This document shows positions 1 through 10,474 of a stretch of DNA of 64,000 nucleotides, one piece after another. The position numbers and the translations under genes are program-made. The stretch's first letter is position 1. Each line of letters starts with the position of its first letter. The DNA is from Hysterangium stoloniferum (Eukaryota; Basidiomycota; Agaricomycetes; Hysterangiales; Hysterangiaceae): the NCBI GenBank assembly GCA_015178975.1, contig WHVD01000104.1:62001-126000 (forward strand). The letters are read 5' to 3'. The notes under the pieces were generated by a model, which did no database searches, was not told where the DNA came from, and saw only the letters and a list, made by a program, of their open reading frames with translations.

Positions 1-182
1 GTCAAGTAGTTCAGAAGAATTGAGCTTTCACAAAAACATAGTCTCCAATCTTGAAGTTAGGAGTTGGGATTCTGTGTTTATCTGCAGGACATGGTAAAGT
101 TCCTGGGTGGAAGAAATAGCTTTCCAAAGTTCCTGGTATACCTCATTGAGGTCAGTAATACAGTGGCTCAAAGAACTGTCCG

Positions 183-985
183 TGTTAAGAGTCATGCATG
201 GAGCTTATTGGAGGGTTTCTGGAGAAACCCACGGGAAAGCCAGTAGGACTTGGCTTCAGCTTATAGGCTGCACCCTCGTGAGATCGTCTTGTCCAATTTC
301 AAACAGGCAGATGGGGATCCTGGGGAGTCCAGGAGGGGTTCGTGGGTCGAGATAAATAGGTCGGAGGTTGAGTGATAGATGAGTCGGAGCCTGTGGGCTC
401 TGATGAGTAAGAGTGGTGTGTTTCGAAGAGGAGATTAGAGCAGAAAATGTACTTGAGATTACTGGGGGGAATCTAAGCTGATTTTCTGACTGGATTGTAT
501 GTACAACATCTGCCAGACTATATAGACTGTGGAATGAATAACATACCAAACCCAGTAATAATGAAAACTAAACTAGCAAACATAAAACAAGATAAATATA
601 CACCAAACTTGGTGTTAGGAACAGAATAAAGTGGAGTGGAGTCCAAATTGTTACAGGTCATAAAACCATAATGGGAATGGGGCAGGAGCAGAGTCCAAAT
701 TGTGACAGGTCATTTGACTATAATGGGAATGGGGCTCAGTTAGAGAGCTGTCAGGTTTTCCGAGTGGGGTCTGGTGACTGGTGCATGGGACAGAGTCAGA
801 GATAGACAGGAGCAGAGTCCGGCGGATATTCCGGTGACTGATACATGAAGTAATGAAGGTTGAGTGTGGACAGGTCTGATGTATGGAGTCTGGTGGGTTT
901 TCCGGTAAACTGATAATTGGTGCATGTAGGGTGTGGGTGCATATAAGTTAATTCCCAGAGTCCAGTGGGATTTCCAGTCGTAACA
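183..985 (-). mobile_element. Solo gypsy LTR (copy A)
   Basis: An 803-bp LTR of the same family as those at 3738, 29397, 34465 and 38407, in reverse orientation. It starts TGTTAAGA and ends CGTAACA. The flanking 5-mers are GTCCG (178-182) and GTCCC (986-990), a target duplication with one mismatch. It contains the reverse complement of the family motif GCAGCCTATAAGCTGAAG near 254-272. No internal gypsy sequence is attached, so it is a solo LTR left by recombination. Confidence 0.85.
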
Positions 986-1235
986 GTCCCAATGTTTCCT
1001 CATTTTTGAAAGGTTGGGTTGGAATGGATTACTGACATAAGCAGGAAATCTAAGTAAATTATTAAAGGTACTATAGGATCATGGCTTGAAGGTAAGCCTT
1101 GGTTCATGTGATTTGAATCAAAATCCATTGAATAATAAATCAAACAAAACAGCTAGTCATTGGGACAGTTTTTTGACCTAATTATTTTACTTTCTAGTAC
1201 TTTGCATGCCCCTTTTTTTCCTTTATAACAGTCCT

Positions 1236-1860
1236 GATCCTTCTAGGCATACTTTCTATTAGATCTTTGCAGACTTCTGGTTGGATTGCATTCCACTCCT
1301 CCACCACTCTCTCCCACAATTCCTGTACTCCCTTGGATGATGTGTTATATTTTTGGTGTTGGCATTTGAGGTGTTTCCAAAGATGTTCTATGGGGTTAAG
1401 ATCAGGGGATTGGGGAGGCCAGGTACTTGAATTTCCTTGTCCTCAAACCATTTTGTTGCCTGCTGAGATATATGTTTAGAATCATTGTCCTAATGAAAGT
1501 AATGGTTGGCCTCCTCCATTTCCAACTTTTCAAAAATTTCCACTACTCCCAGCTCTAATTTGACAGTATTTTTCAGCATCCATCCTTCCCTGCACTTCTA
1601 TGAGCTTTCCCACCCCATTCCAACCTATACAACCCCATACCATGAGGTTATTTCCTCCTCCATGTTTGACCATTGGTGTTGTAGTCCTGTCAGACACTGG
1701 TTCTCCTCTTTGTTTCCACACATATGACCTTCCATCTGACCCAATCCTGTTAATATTGGTCTCATCTGACCATAACACCCTCTTCCAGTCCTCCACAGTC
1801 CAATGTTCATGATATTGGGCAAATTTAAGCCACTTCTGACAATGAATGGCTTTGAGCAAT
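1236..1860 (-). pseudogene. Tc1-like transposase, C-terminal two thirds
   Basis: Minus-strand fragments show the DDE catalytic order of Tc1 transposases. LWSDETN lies near 1770, an HGGG..MVWGC block near 1640-1670, a DNDSKH block near 1480 and SPDLNPIEHLW near 1395. The spacing fits a DD34E-type enzyme. The N-terminal helix-turn-helix region is missing, because the open frame begins just before a WTVEDWK-like segment close to the long inverted repeat. Frame changes occur near 1440-1540. The enzyme would have cut and pasted the surrounding element, but it is now non-functional. Confidence 0.8.
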
Positions 1861-3371
1861 GGTCACTTTTGCTTTGTTGCAGAGTAAAAAATATTCTCCT
1901 TAATACAAATAAAGTCATGTAACATGTTTTATTGTTCCCATGGCCTCCCTCTGACCTGTACTGGTGTATAACAGTAGACACATAGGTCAAAAAATAAAGG
2001 GTCAAAAAACTGTTCCAATGAGTAGCTGTTTTGTTTTATTTATTATTTAATGGGTTTTGATTAAAATCACATGAATCAAGGCTTACCTTCAAGCCATGAT
2101 CCTATAGTACCTTTGATAAATTTACTGAGATCTTCTGATTATGTCAGTGGTCCATACCAACCTAACCTTTCAAAAATGAGAAAACATTGGGACAGTTTTT
2201 TGAGCCACTGTAAATTCTTGAGCATGAGCAGATGCAAGATGTCATTCAGGATGGACTGAAAGATAAGGATTGTATCCTTTATTGGCAAAAAAGGGAGAGA
2301 GATGCTGGTAGTGGTATTTGGAGAGTTATTGTGAGCAAATTCCATGAGCAGAAGAAGGGATTTCCAATTGTCTTGTTGATGGTTGCAATAAATGCAGAGG
2401 TATTGTTCCAGTGTTTGGTTGACATGTTTGGTTTGTCCATCACCTTCTGGATGATATCTCAAGATGAAGTGTAACTTCATGTCAAGAGCTTTTCTGAGAG
2501 ACTTGAAGAAATGGGAGATGAACTTGGAACCTCAGTGAAAAGTCATGTGAGATGGAGCACCATGTTTGGAGAATACATGAATGATGAAAATTTTTGCTAG
2601 TTGCAACAATGTGATTGTATCATGAGTAGGAATGAAAATTCCTTGTTTCAAGAATCAGTCTATAACAATGAGGATGGACATACATATAGCCTTCAGAAGA
2701 TGGAAGTTGTTTGATGAAATCCATGGAATATGAGCTCCAGGGTTTTTCTGGTATCGGAGGTTGCTTGAGAAGGCCAGTATGGCTTATGTCTCTGGGATTT
2801 GGAGCATAAGCAGATGGGACATGACTTACAGAACTCAGTTATGAAATCTCCAAGATTGGGCCAAGTATATTCTCTTTGGATTACTCCAAGGGTGTTATTG
2901 ATGCCATAATGTCTGGAGATTGGATGGGTATGTTTGTACTGAAGTACATGGAGTTAGAGATTGTCAGAATCTGGAATATAAATATGTCCAGTGAGACAGA
3001 TGAAACCTTGAGTCTTGAGACCGCCAGGTTGATTGGGACCTTCAGGAACTTCTAGGTGTTACTTGAGAGCAGGATCAGAAGTAAGTGTGGAGAGGATATC
3101 TTGATGTAGTTGCTTAATGTCCATAATTATAATGCTATGCATAATTGGATGGTAGAGAGAAGTTGCTTTGATAGATGCAGAAAGTTGTTGTGTTGTAAAA
3201 ACTGGTTCCATATTGTGTGGGTTAACAATAGCATAGTTACTTTCCCCCTCTTTAGGATAGACCTCCCATCATTGAGTCATGGCATGTGGTTTTCCATCAA
3301 GATGTCCAGGTTGGAAACAGATAGTCATGTTGAAAGTGGAATGAAATTCAGACCATTGGGCTTGCTGCTGG

Positions 3372-4972
3372 TGTAAGTTTGTCACTAGGAATATACCTAA
3401 TAACCTGCATGCAATGGTCAAGTCTTTATGACAGTCACTAACACAATCATTCGTGAAACCAGTCTATAACCAAACACACTTGGAGTGAGAGGCTAGAGAT
3501 TGGACCTTGGATGATGTAATTGAATATGAATACAAAAGGCTGACATAAGCCCAATGTTGTAGAATGTAGAACTTTAACAATAAGAGACACTACAGTGTCC
3601 CTTACTGGCCATAGGAGTGAGACTGAGAGTAAGACTTACAAGATTTTCCCTAAGAATGAGCTTTACAATGAGATACAATGAAATTGCTTGTTCAATAGTG
3701 GGAAAAAGAGAGGCCCTTATATACATGAGGGAGCACATGGTAAGGGTGTGTACATGGAGGGTTTCCAGAGAAACCCACAGGAAATCTGGTAGGACTTGGC
3801 TTCAGCTTATAGGCTGCGCCCTCGCAAGATTGTCTTGTCCAATTTCAAATGGGCAGATGGGAATCCTGGGGAGTCTGGGTGGGGTTCATGGGTCGAGAGG
3901 TTGGGGAGTCGAGATTGATAAGTCAGAGGTTGGGTGATAGATGCATTGGAGCCCGTGGGCTCCAATTAGTGAGAGCAGTGTGATTCAAAGAGGAATTTAG
4001 GGTGGAAAATATACCAAGATTACTGGGGAGAATCTAAGCTGATTTTCTGACTGGATTGTATGTACAACATCTGCCAGACAATATAGACTGTGGAATGGAT
4101 AACATACCAAATCCAGTAATAACGAAAACAAAACTAACAAACATAAAATGAGATAAGTAAACACCAAACTTGGTGTTAGGAATGGGACAGAATGGAGCGG
4201 AGTCCAAATCGTGACAGGTCATAAAACCATAACAGGAATGGAGCGGGAGTGGAGTCTGAATTGTGATAGGTCATTTGACTATAATGAAAATGGGGTTCAG
4301 TTAGAGGGATGATGGGTTTTCCGAGTGGGGTCTGGTGACTGATGCGTGGGACAGAGTCGGACATAGACAGGGACGGAGTCCGGCAGGTATTCCGGTGACT
4401 GATACATGAAGTAACGAAGTCAAATGTGGACAAGTCTGACATACAGAGTCTGGCAGGAATTCCAGTAAACTGACAATTGGTCCTATAGGGTGTGGGTGCA
4501 TATAAGTTAGTGCCTGAAGTCCGGCAGGAATTCCAGTCGTAACAGCACAGGTCAAAACAAACCTCAACAAACAACAACACAATAACAATGTGATATGGTG
4601 TGAGTCATCTCTGAGTCATCATAATAAGAATGTTAGTAAATTTGTGAATAGTAAAAGGGGAGGCTGCATCAGACAATAGGAGAATGACAAAGAAAAGATG
4701 AGATTAGACATGTGATACAGATAAATGGGGAAACACAATAGAACAATAGGGGCAACTGAGTCAGATAATAGGAGAGATGGAGCAATATGAAGAATAGAAA
4801 TGATGGCTGATGAAACATTGATGATAATGAGTCAGAAACACCCAAGAATCCCATGACAATGTGTCATCCTCCAATGCTATGCTTAATTTCGAAATATTGA
4901 CAATATTACCAATCAATGACCAAGATTGTATGTGCTCTAGGCATATAAGTTGCTTTCCGATTGAACTCTACA
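3372..4972. mobile_element. Insertion with TG...CA ends, possibly a solo LTR of another family
   Basis: The gypsy pol reading stops at 3371 and resumes at 4973 in the same RNase H/linker segment, so this block is an insertion. It begins TGTAAGTTTG and ends CTCTACA, as an LTR would. The flanking 5-mers (gctgg and atggg) do not match well, so the target duplication is weak. About 0.8 kb remains after removing the solo LTR at 3738-4544. No coding sequence is visible. A CTTATATAC box lies near 3717. Confidence 0.5.
3738..4544 (-). mobile_element. Solo gypsy LTR (copy B)
   Basis: An 807-bp LTR in reverse orientation, starting TGGTAAGG and ending TCGTAACA. It is flanked by a perfect 5-bp target duplication, GCACA, at 3733-3737 and 4545-4549. 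It belongs to the same family as copy A and carries the reversed GCAGCCTATAAGCTGAAG motif near 3805-3822. It lies inside the 3372-4972 insertion and is therefore younger than it. Confidence 0.9.
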
Positions 4973-5903
4973 ATGGGTCAAAAGTTTAGTAGTTGAAAAA
5001 TATTCCAAATTCTTGTCATCAGTAATGATATTGACTGGAATTGTGGAACCTTCAAGATAGTGCTGCCAATGTTTGAAAGCTTCAAAGATAGCCAAAAGTT
5101 CCTTATCATGAATGTTGTAATTAAGTTTGGAAATTGAAAGTGTCCAGGAAAGAAATGCAACCAGGTGAATTTCACTGTCAGAATCTTGGATGGAAAGAAT
5201 TGCAGTAATTGCATAATTGGAAGCATTGGTTTCCACAATGATCGGAACATCAGGTTTCCAATGAGATAGAATCGGAGTAGAAGTAAAGGCATTTTTTAAA
5301 GTCTGAAAAGTGGAGTGACACTTATCATCAAAAACCCATGGTTGGGATTTATGGGTAAGCCAAGTGAGTGGTATTGTAATATTTGAATAGTTCCAAATAA
5401 ATCGACAGCAGAAATTTGTGAAGCATACATAACAAGGATTGGATATCCTTCTGTGGTTTGCACCAATTGTGGACAACTTGAACTTTTCCTTCATCCATAT
5501 GGAGACCATCAGGTCCAATAATGAAACCTAAATATTCAATAGAGTCCATGTCAAAATAGCATTTTTTACCATTCATGAAAAGACTGTTTTGTCAGAGCCT
5601 TCAGAAAACTTTGTGGAGCTGTTCATCATGAAGAGTGAGATCTTCAGAAAATACCAAAATGTTGTCCAAGTAGACTATAACACATACATCAAGCATGTCA
5701 GAAAATATATCATTAACAAATGTTGAGAAGTGGAGGGAGTGTTGGTACATAAGCCCAAAAGGCATAACCACCCATTGAAAAGAACCATAGTGGATGTGGA
5801 AAGCAGTCTTCCATTTGTTGCCTTTGGAAATATGGACCAAATGATCATCCAAGAACTCCTGAATAGATGAAATTTCTGATTGAAACAACAGGTAAATACA
5901 ATA

Positions 5904-6108
5904 GGGGACAAAACTGTTCCAATGTTTTGATAATTCCCATTAAATGTTGTACAACTGATCACATGAATTTCCTAAAATGGTGACAATATTCTACAAATGC
6001 CGTAGTATACTAACTTTCATATTCCCAAGTATTCCATAATATTGATGGAAATTGGTGTCACAATGAATATTTAAAAGTAAACAATCATTGGGACAGTTTT
6101 GTCCTCTG
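5904..6108. mobile_element. Tc1-type short inverted-repeat remnant
   Basis: The left end reads GGGGACAAAACTGTTCCAATG and the right end is its near inverse, CATTGGGACAGTTTTGTCCTC. About 160 bp without coding sequence lies between them. The CAAAACTGTCCCAATG core resembles the ends of the Tc1 element at 161-2210, which suggests a related non-autonomous element. A TA precedes the left end, but the right target copy is unclear. It marks the edge of gypsy copy 1. Confidence 0.5.
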
Positions 6109-6179
6109 CTCATTTAACTAATTTCACTCTATCATATTATCCACTAGAGAAATGGAAAAATTCCAAAGGAAGATGGAAG

Positions 6180-6520
6180 AGAAGAAGCATAGTGGCAGGA
6201 GCAATAACACCATCAGGTCTGGCTGCATTGAATGAGTTTTGTGTTGTTGCCACAGCTTTTATGGAGGGTGGTGCTGATCCCAATGGGTGGGGAGGTGGTT
6301 ATGGCACAGTATTTCGAGTAGCAGCATCTAGGGATCACACAGAAGTGGTCCAGGTCCTCCTTGCCAAGCACCATCCTGAGGTCACATGCACGTGGCCCAG
6401 ACCCTCCTTGCCAATGATGTTGATCCCAATGTCCAGGGAGGTCATTATGGCACAGCACAGAAGCAGCATCTCAGGGTCACACAGATGTTGTGAGGGATAC
6501 CCCTCTCAGAAGGGCTCAGG
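6180..6520 (+). pseudogene. Ankyrin-repeat fragment
   Basis: The plus-strand reading contains GADPNGWGGGYGTVFRVAAS followed by RDHTEVVQVLLAKHHPEV. This is the GADxNxxGGxYGTxLxxAxxxGHxEVVxxLLxxG pattern of one ankyrin repeat with part of a second. Such repeats form the C-terminal arrays of fungal NACHT/NLR-like proteins. Only about two repeats remain, and the frame has no recognisable start or partner domain. The second repeat is disrupted after about 6400. I interpret it as a relic of a host gene captured between transposons. Confidence 0.55.
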
Positions 6521-6539
6521 TTATACTCCATTTAACTTT

Positions 6540-7210
6540 CCAGTAATTTTTATTATTTTTCTAATCAAGATATTCTTGTCCCTTCATAGTTTTAAGGTCT
6601 ATGTATATCTATGCATCATAGATGCTCATGGGCACATAGACTTTCATTGGCACACAGTAATACAGTCACATGTATGTATATTGATAAATAAAGAGATGCC
6701 AGAGACACTTTACTCAGAAACCACAATTTGCTAAGACATCCAGAGTGTCCTACTGCAAGCTGTGATTAGGGTACTGTCTCAGCTCTAGATAGCTACTACT
6801 TAAGTCTAATTATAATGCTCTTAGCTTCATTCTGCTACAGTCGAAGTTCAACAAACATGCTTGTCAACACTTGATATCTCCTTGCTTCTTTCTGTTTCTT
6901 CTGAATTGTGATATAGAATCTCTGTTTCATCTAGTCTACTAGATCTGGGGTTTCACCATTGAGGTCGATCCCCGGTTATCCCCTATCTTGACTATCTCAA
7001 GTAACTATCCAGTTGTTCTCAGCTACACTTATTTCTTCTATGTATGTATATACTTAACTCTTCTGTCTATCTAGTATTGTACTTACAAGTAAATACACCA
7101 TTTACCATACTCAGACACTCAGTATCCTTCACATATGGAGTGGCATTTTACACAACTCTTCACACAGCATATGTACCATTATATTCATAGATTTTCCCCC
7201 CTCTATTCAA
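6540..7210 (+). repeat. LTR-like repeat matching 61.6-62.2 kb
   Basis: The order of words here is shared with 61630-62160: a GGCACACAGTAATACAGT-like block, a CTTTACTCAG block, the text around GTGATTAGGGTACTGTCTCAGC, and a GCTACAGTCGAAGTTCAACA-like block. It has no open frame of note. It directly precedes the pol relic of the second gypsy lineage, so it is probably LTR or leader sequence of that lineage. Its ends are not defined. Confidence 0.45.
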
Positions 7211-7214
7211 TCTA

Positions 7215-8880
7215 TTAAAGAAAGGAACTTACTGGGTCTGGAGTGCCAATCATATGAGGGCTTTTGAGGATGTTAAAGTTACATTAAGCTCTGCTCCCAT
7301 CCTGGGACACCCTATCAATGGAATGTTTTACTGTCTTTATATGGATGCTTCTGACTTTGCCTTAGGTTCTTATGTTCAACAAGTCCAGAAAATGGTATTA
7401 TGGGACTTGAAGGACATGAAAATATATACCTGAGGAAGACCCACATTTGAACAATCACAAGATGTACCAGTGTTCATTAGTTGCTATAAACCCAAGGAAC
7501 CAGATATCCCCTGGACAGACTCTTGGGTCTCAGAGTTTGATGACACCAATATCACTGTAGAACACATCATCACCTATTGGAGCCACACCCTTATAAAAGC
7601 AGAATACAACTACTCTGCCACTGAATGGGAAGTGCTAGCAGCCAAAGAAGGGCTAGTCCACTTTCAACCCTTTATAGAAGGCAAACACATGCTCCTCATC
7701 ACAGATCACACAGCCTTACAATGGGCCAGATTATATGAAAATACTAACATCAACTGGCCACATGGGGGTTAGTCTACACCACATATCCTGGTCTAGAGAT
7801 CCCACATTGTGGAAGCTCCCAGTAATGTTGATCCACTATCAAGGCTCCCCTGAATACAAGATTCAGTGAGCCCTGTAAGGGATTACTTACCCACAGTTGT
7901 ATAAAACTGCCTCAATAAGGATACTAATGAGAATTCATGGGAAAACAGACCAACCAAACAGGCAGTCTTTGTCACCCAGTGTGAACTAGTAGAACCTACC
8001 AGGACAACCAGAGATGTTCCACAGACCAAATGGGACTCTTACAACCTTCCAGGAAATGATGACACAGACAAACTAAACTTTGCTTCTCTGAACCACCAGC
8101 TACTCATAGAGATTGATGAGAAGTATGTGAAAGAATTCTGAGAGGGATATCAAAGGGATCCTGCCTTCAGAAGTCACTACACCATAGACTCCACTTCCCC
8201 AAATGTAGTGACCACTCTGTTTCACTACTTTATTGGCAAGAACAAATTATTATACTTCCGGGATTTGGACTGGAAAAGTCAAATCTGCATCCCTAACAAT
8301 ATGATGACCACCATCCTGAAGCAATACATGGTACCCCATTCAAAGAAGCCCATGTAGGAGGGAAACAGCTATTTCAACTCATGAAATACCATTTCTTCTG
8401 GACATGAATATTGCAGGACAGCATTGCATATGCTTGCAGCTGTGATATATTCCAGAAAACCAAAGCCAATCACACTGCACATCAAGGACATCTTTGACTG
8501 GTGGATGTGTCACTCACACCCTTCAAGGTATTTTCAATGGATGTGAAAACTGGCCTACCTTCTTTGGGAGAAGAGTCCCCCCTATAGTCCCTAGAAACCT
8601 ATCTGACAGCCCCACAGATGGTGAGAGACTTGATCATGTGAGCACAGGAAACTCAGGCTCAGGCCTACAATAAGAAGCAAAGACCTGTGGAGGATATTGT
8701 CCAGAGACAAATTGGGCTGTTCAATGTTCTGGAATGAATCAACCCTCTGGTAGTTTGACTCAAATTTCCCCAGAATACCAGAGACACACAGTCATCAACA
8801 GATATACAGTCTGGCTCATGTATGCTGCTATTCTTTAGTTCTAATATTGACTTAGATTACCCTCTGTTTAGTCTTCAACC
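7215..8880 (+). pseudogene. Second-lineage Ty3/gypsy pol relic (RNase H and integrase zinc region)
   Basis: Pieces in three frames show RNase H signatures: YMDASDFALG near 7335, TEWEVLAAKEGLVHFQ near 7620 and ITDHTALQWA near 7700. An NVDPLSRL block follows near 7825. The integrase zinc-binding region (AHVGGKQLFQLMKYHFFW, then YACSCDIFQKTK) lies at about 8345-8465. The catalytic DDE core of integrase is missing. Stops are frequent. The sequence differs clearly from the gypsy copies at 9.3 and 29.4 kb, so it is a separate lineage. Confidence 0.75.
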
Positions 8881-9029
8881 CTTTACTCTCTCTCTAATAC
8901 CCTTGATCATGTCATCAGCAAACTGTCACTCTTTATCTTATGATTCTTAATATTTTGGCCCTTCAGTCAATTGAGCTAAGTGTTGTCTTCAGTTCATATT
9001 GTACACTCTGCTCTGTTTAAAATACTGGA

Positions 9030-9300
9030 GCACCATAACAGTTTGTATGACAGTGCAACACATAAGTTGAAGCCAAGCTCCACTTGTTCATAGAGCCAGA
9101 CTTCCTGACTAGTACAATCTCTTCCTCCATTGATCCTAGACTAATTAATGAATGTTCAGCCAGAAAGTTGATTGATAGAATTAAAAACAGCTCAAATCAG
9201 TGCTTCTTGATTTAATGGCATCTTTTTCGAATTTCAAAGAGTGTTCATGCATCATGTGCTACCACTTCAAGCACAATACCAGCCCCCCAATGAAGAGTCC
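9030..9300 (+). repeat. LTR-motif fragment and segment-block fragment
   Basis: Position 9048 onward reads GCAACACATAAGTTGAAGCC, a decayed copy of the motif found in the LTRs of this window. From about 9150, CAGCCAGAAAGTTGATTGAT continues into a block also seen at 24365, 25705, 41914 and 45255. There is no gene. The junction with the gag relic that follows is at about 9300. Confidence 0.5.
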
Positions 9301-9320
9301 TCTCTCAAATCCAATCCCTG

Positions 9321-10469
9321 TTGCAACATTATACCACCCAACCTGAAACCCCAATTCAGCTGACAGCATCAGCTTCCATCAAAGAAGTTACCGAGGTAGC
9401 AAAGGATCTCAATGCTCCCAACACTTCTGACAATGAAGTAGAAGAACAGCCAGCGACACTGAAAATGAAATCTTCCGATGAACCGACTGAAATGTTGTTT
9501 GTCAACTCCATTGTGAAATTCGCTGACTATTTGAAAACTACTGAGGAAAGCAAAGAATCATCCCACACTAGAGTTAAAGAACCTGAACCATTTGCCGGCA
9601 AAAATCCAAACAAATTGAAGAATTTCCTTCTCCAATGCTGTTTCAGTTTCCATGATCGACCCGCTGCATTTAAATCTGACAGTCGAAAATTCAATTTCAT
9701 GCTCTCTTATCTCAAGGATACCACTCAGGATTGGTTCGAACCTGGACTATCCAGAATATTCGATGAGACACCCATATGGCTTGACGACTAGGACAGATTT
9801 ATGGAAGAACTGGAAACTAATTTCGGACCTTATGATCAATCCGGCGAAGTGGAAAATGAATTGGTGACACTTAAAATGAAGGACAATCAATGAGTCTCTG
9901 ATTATCTTGTCAAGTTCAATACCCTCGCTGCATGATGTGGTTGGGATGATTCCACCCTCAGGTACCATTTCTATATGGAACTTCCATCACACCTTAAAGA
10001 CTAGTTCTGCAAAGATGGGAAGCCGAAAACTCTCCAACTCATGCAGATTAAAGCTCAGACATCTGATACCTGTTATTGGGAATGAAAAGCCGAGGTCTCC
10101 CGTTCTCAAAATAACAAGGCATTGACTAGCAAGTCTTCCAGCAATAACTCAGGCAATAACACCGGCAACTCTGGCACTAATACTGGCAAATCAAATTCCA
10201 ATCAGAAAAAAGACAAGAAATCCAACAAGGAAAAACAGTCAACTTCTGACAAACCCGACATTTCCCACTTGTTGGGTATCAATGGTAAACTCACCCCGAA
10301 GGAGAAACAACAATGCATGGATAACAATCTCTGCCTTTTCTGTGGGAAAGGTGGACACAAGGTTTCTGATTGTACTGCTAAGTCTAACTCTTCCAAGGCC
10401 TGTGTGGCAACTTCCACTACAACTACAACGTCCAAGAAAAAACCTGCCACAGAGTTGAAAAAAGAGTAA
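9321..10469 (+). pseudogene. Gypsy gag with zinc knuckle (copy 2)
   Basis: The first open segment (9321-9791) matches the gag of the 30.2-kb copy, with KEPEPFAGKNPNKLKNFLLQ followed by CCFSFHDRPAA and DWFEPGL. Stops near 9790 and 9892 and a frameshift break the middle. The C-terminal part (10122-10469) is rich in Ser, Asn, Thr and Lys and ends with a CCHC zinc knuckle, CLFCGKGGHKVSDC, near 10333. Gag would form the particle and bind RNA. The frame closes at 10467-10469, and pol follows in another frame. Confidence 0.8.
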
Positions 10470-10474
10470 GCAAC

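Larger units (their letters stand above)
161..2210 (-). mobile_element. Tc1/mariner element with long inverted repeats
   Basis: The element begins CAGTGGCTCAAAGAACTGTCC-like and ends with the inverse, TTTTTTGAGCCACTG. It is flanked by TA on both sides (159-160 and 2211-2212), the target duplication expected for Tc1/mariner. The inverted repeats are unusually long: the left arm runs to about 1178 and the right arm from about 1988. They include the paired blocks around 1067-1175 and 1990-2114. A solo gypsy LTR (183-985) sits in the left arm. Without it the element is about 1.24 kb. It encodes the transposase relic at 1236-1860 on the minus strand. Confidence 0.85.
1..5903 (-). mobile_element. 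Ty3/gypsy relic, copy 1 (pol only)
   Basis: Minus-strand translation follows the pol order of the better copies at 9.3-14.3 and 29.4-39.2 kb. RT and YLDD-like segments lie at about 5600-5900, RNase H at about 4973-5520, and integrase through to its C-terminal part at 1-3371. Stops and frameshifts are frequent, and part of the N-terminal RT is deleted near 5850. No gag, protease or own LTR is seen. The relic is interrupted by the Tc1 element at 161-2210 and by a second insertion at 3372-4972. At the Tc1 site the pol text resumes exactly after one TA, so the host sequence there was intact pol. The element is inactive. Confidence 0.85.
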
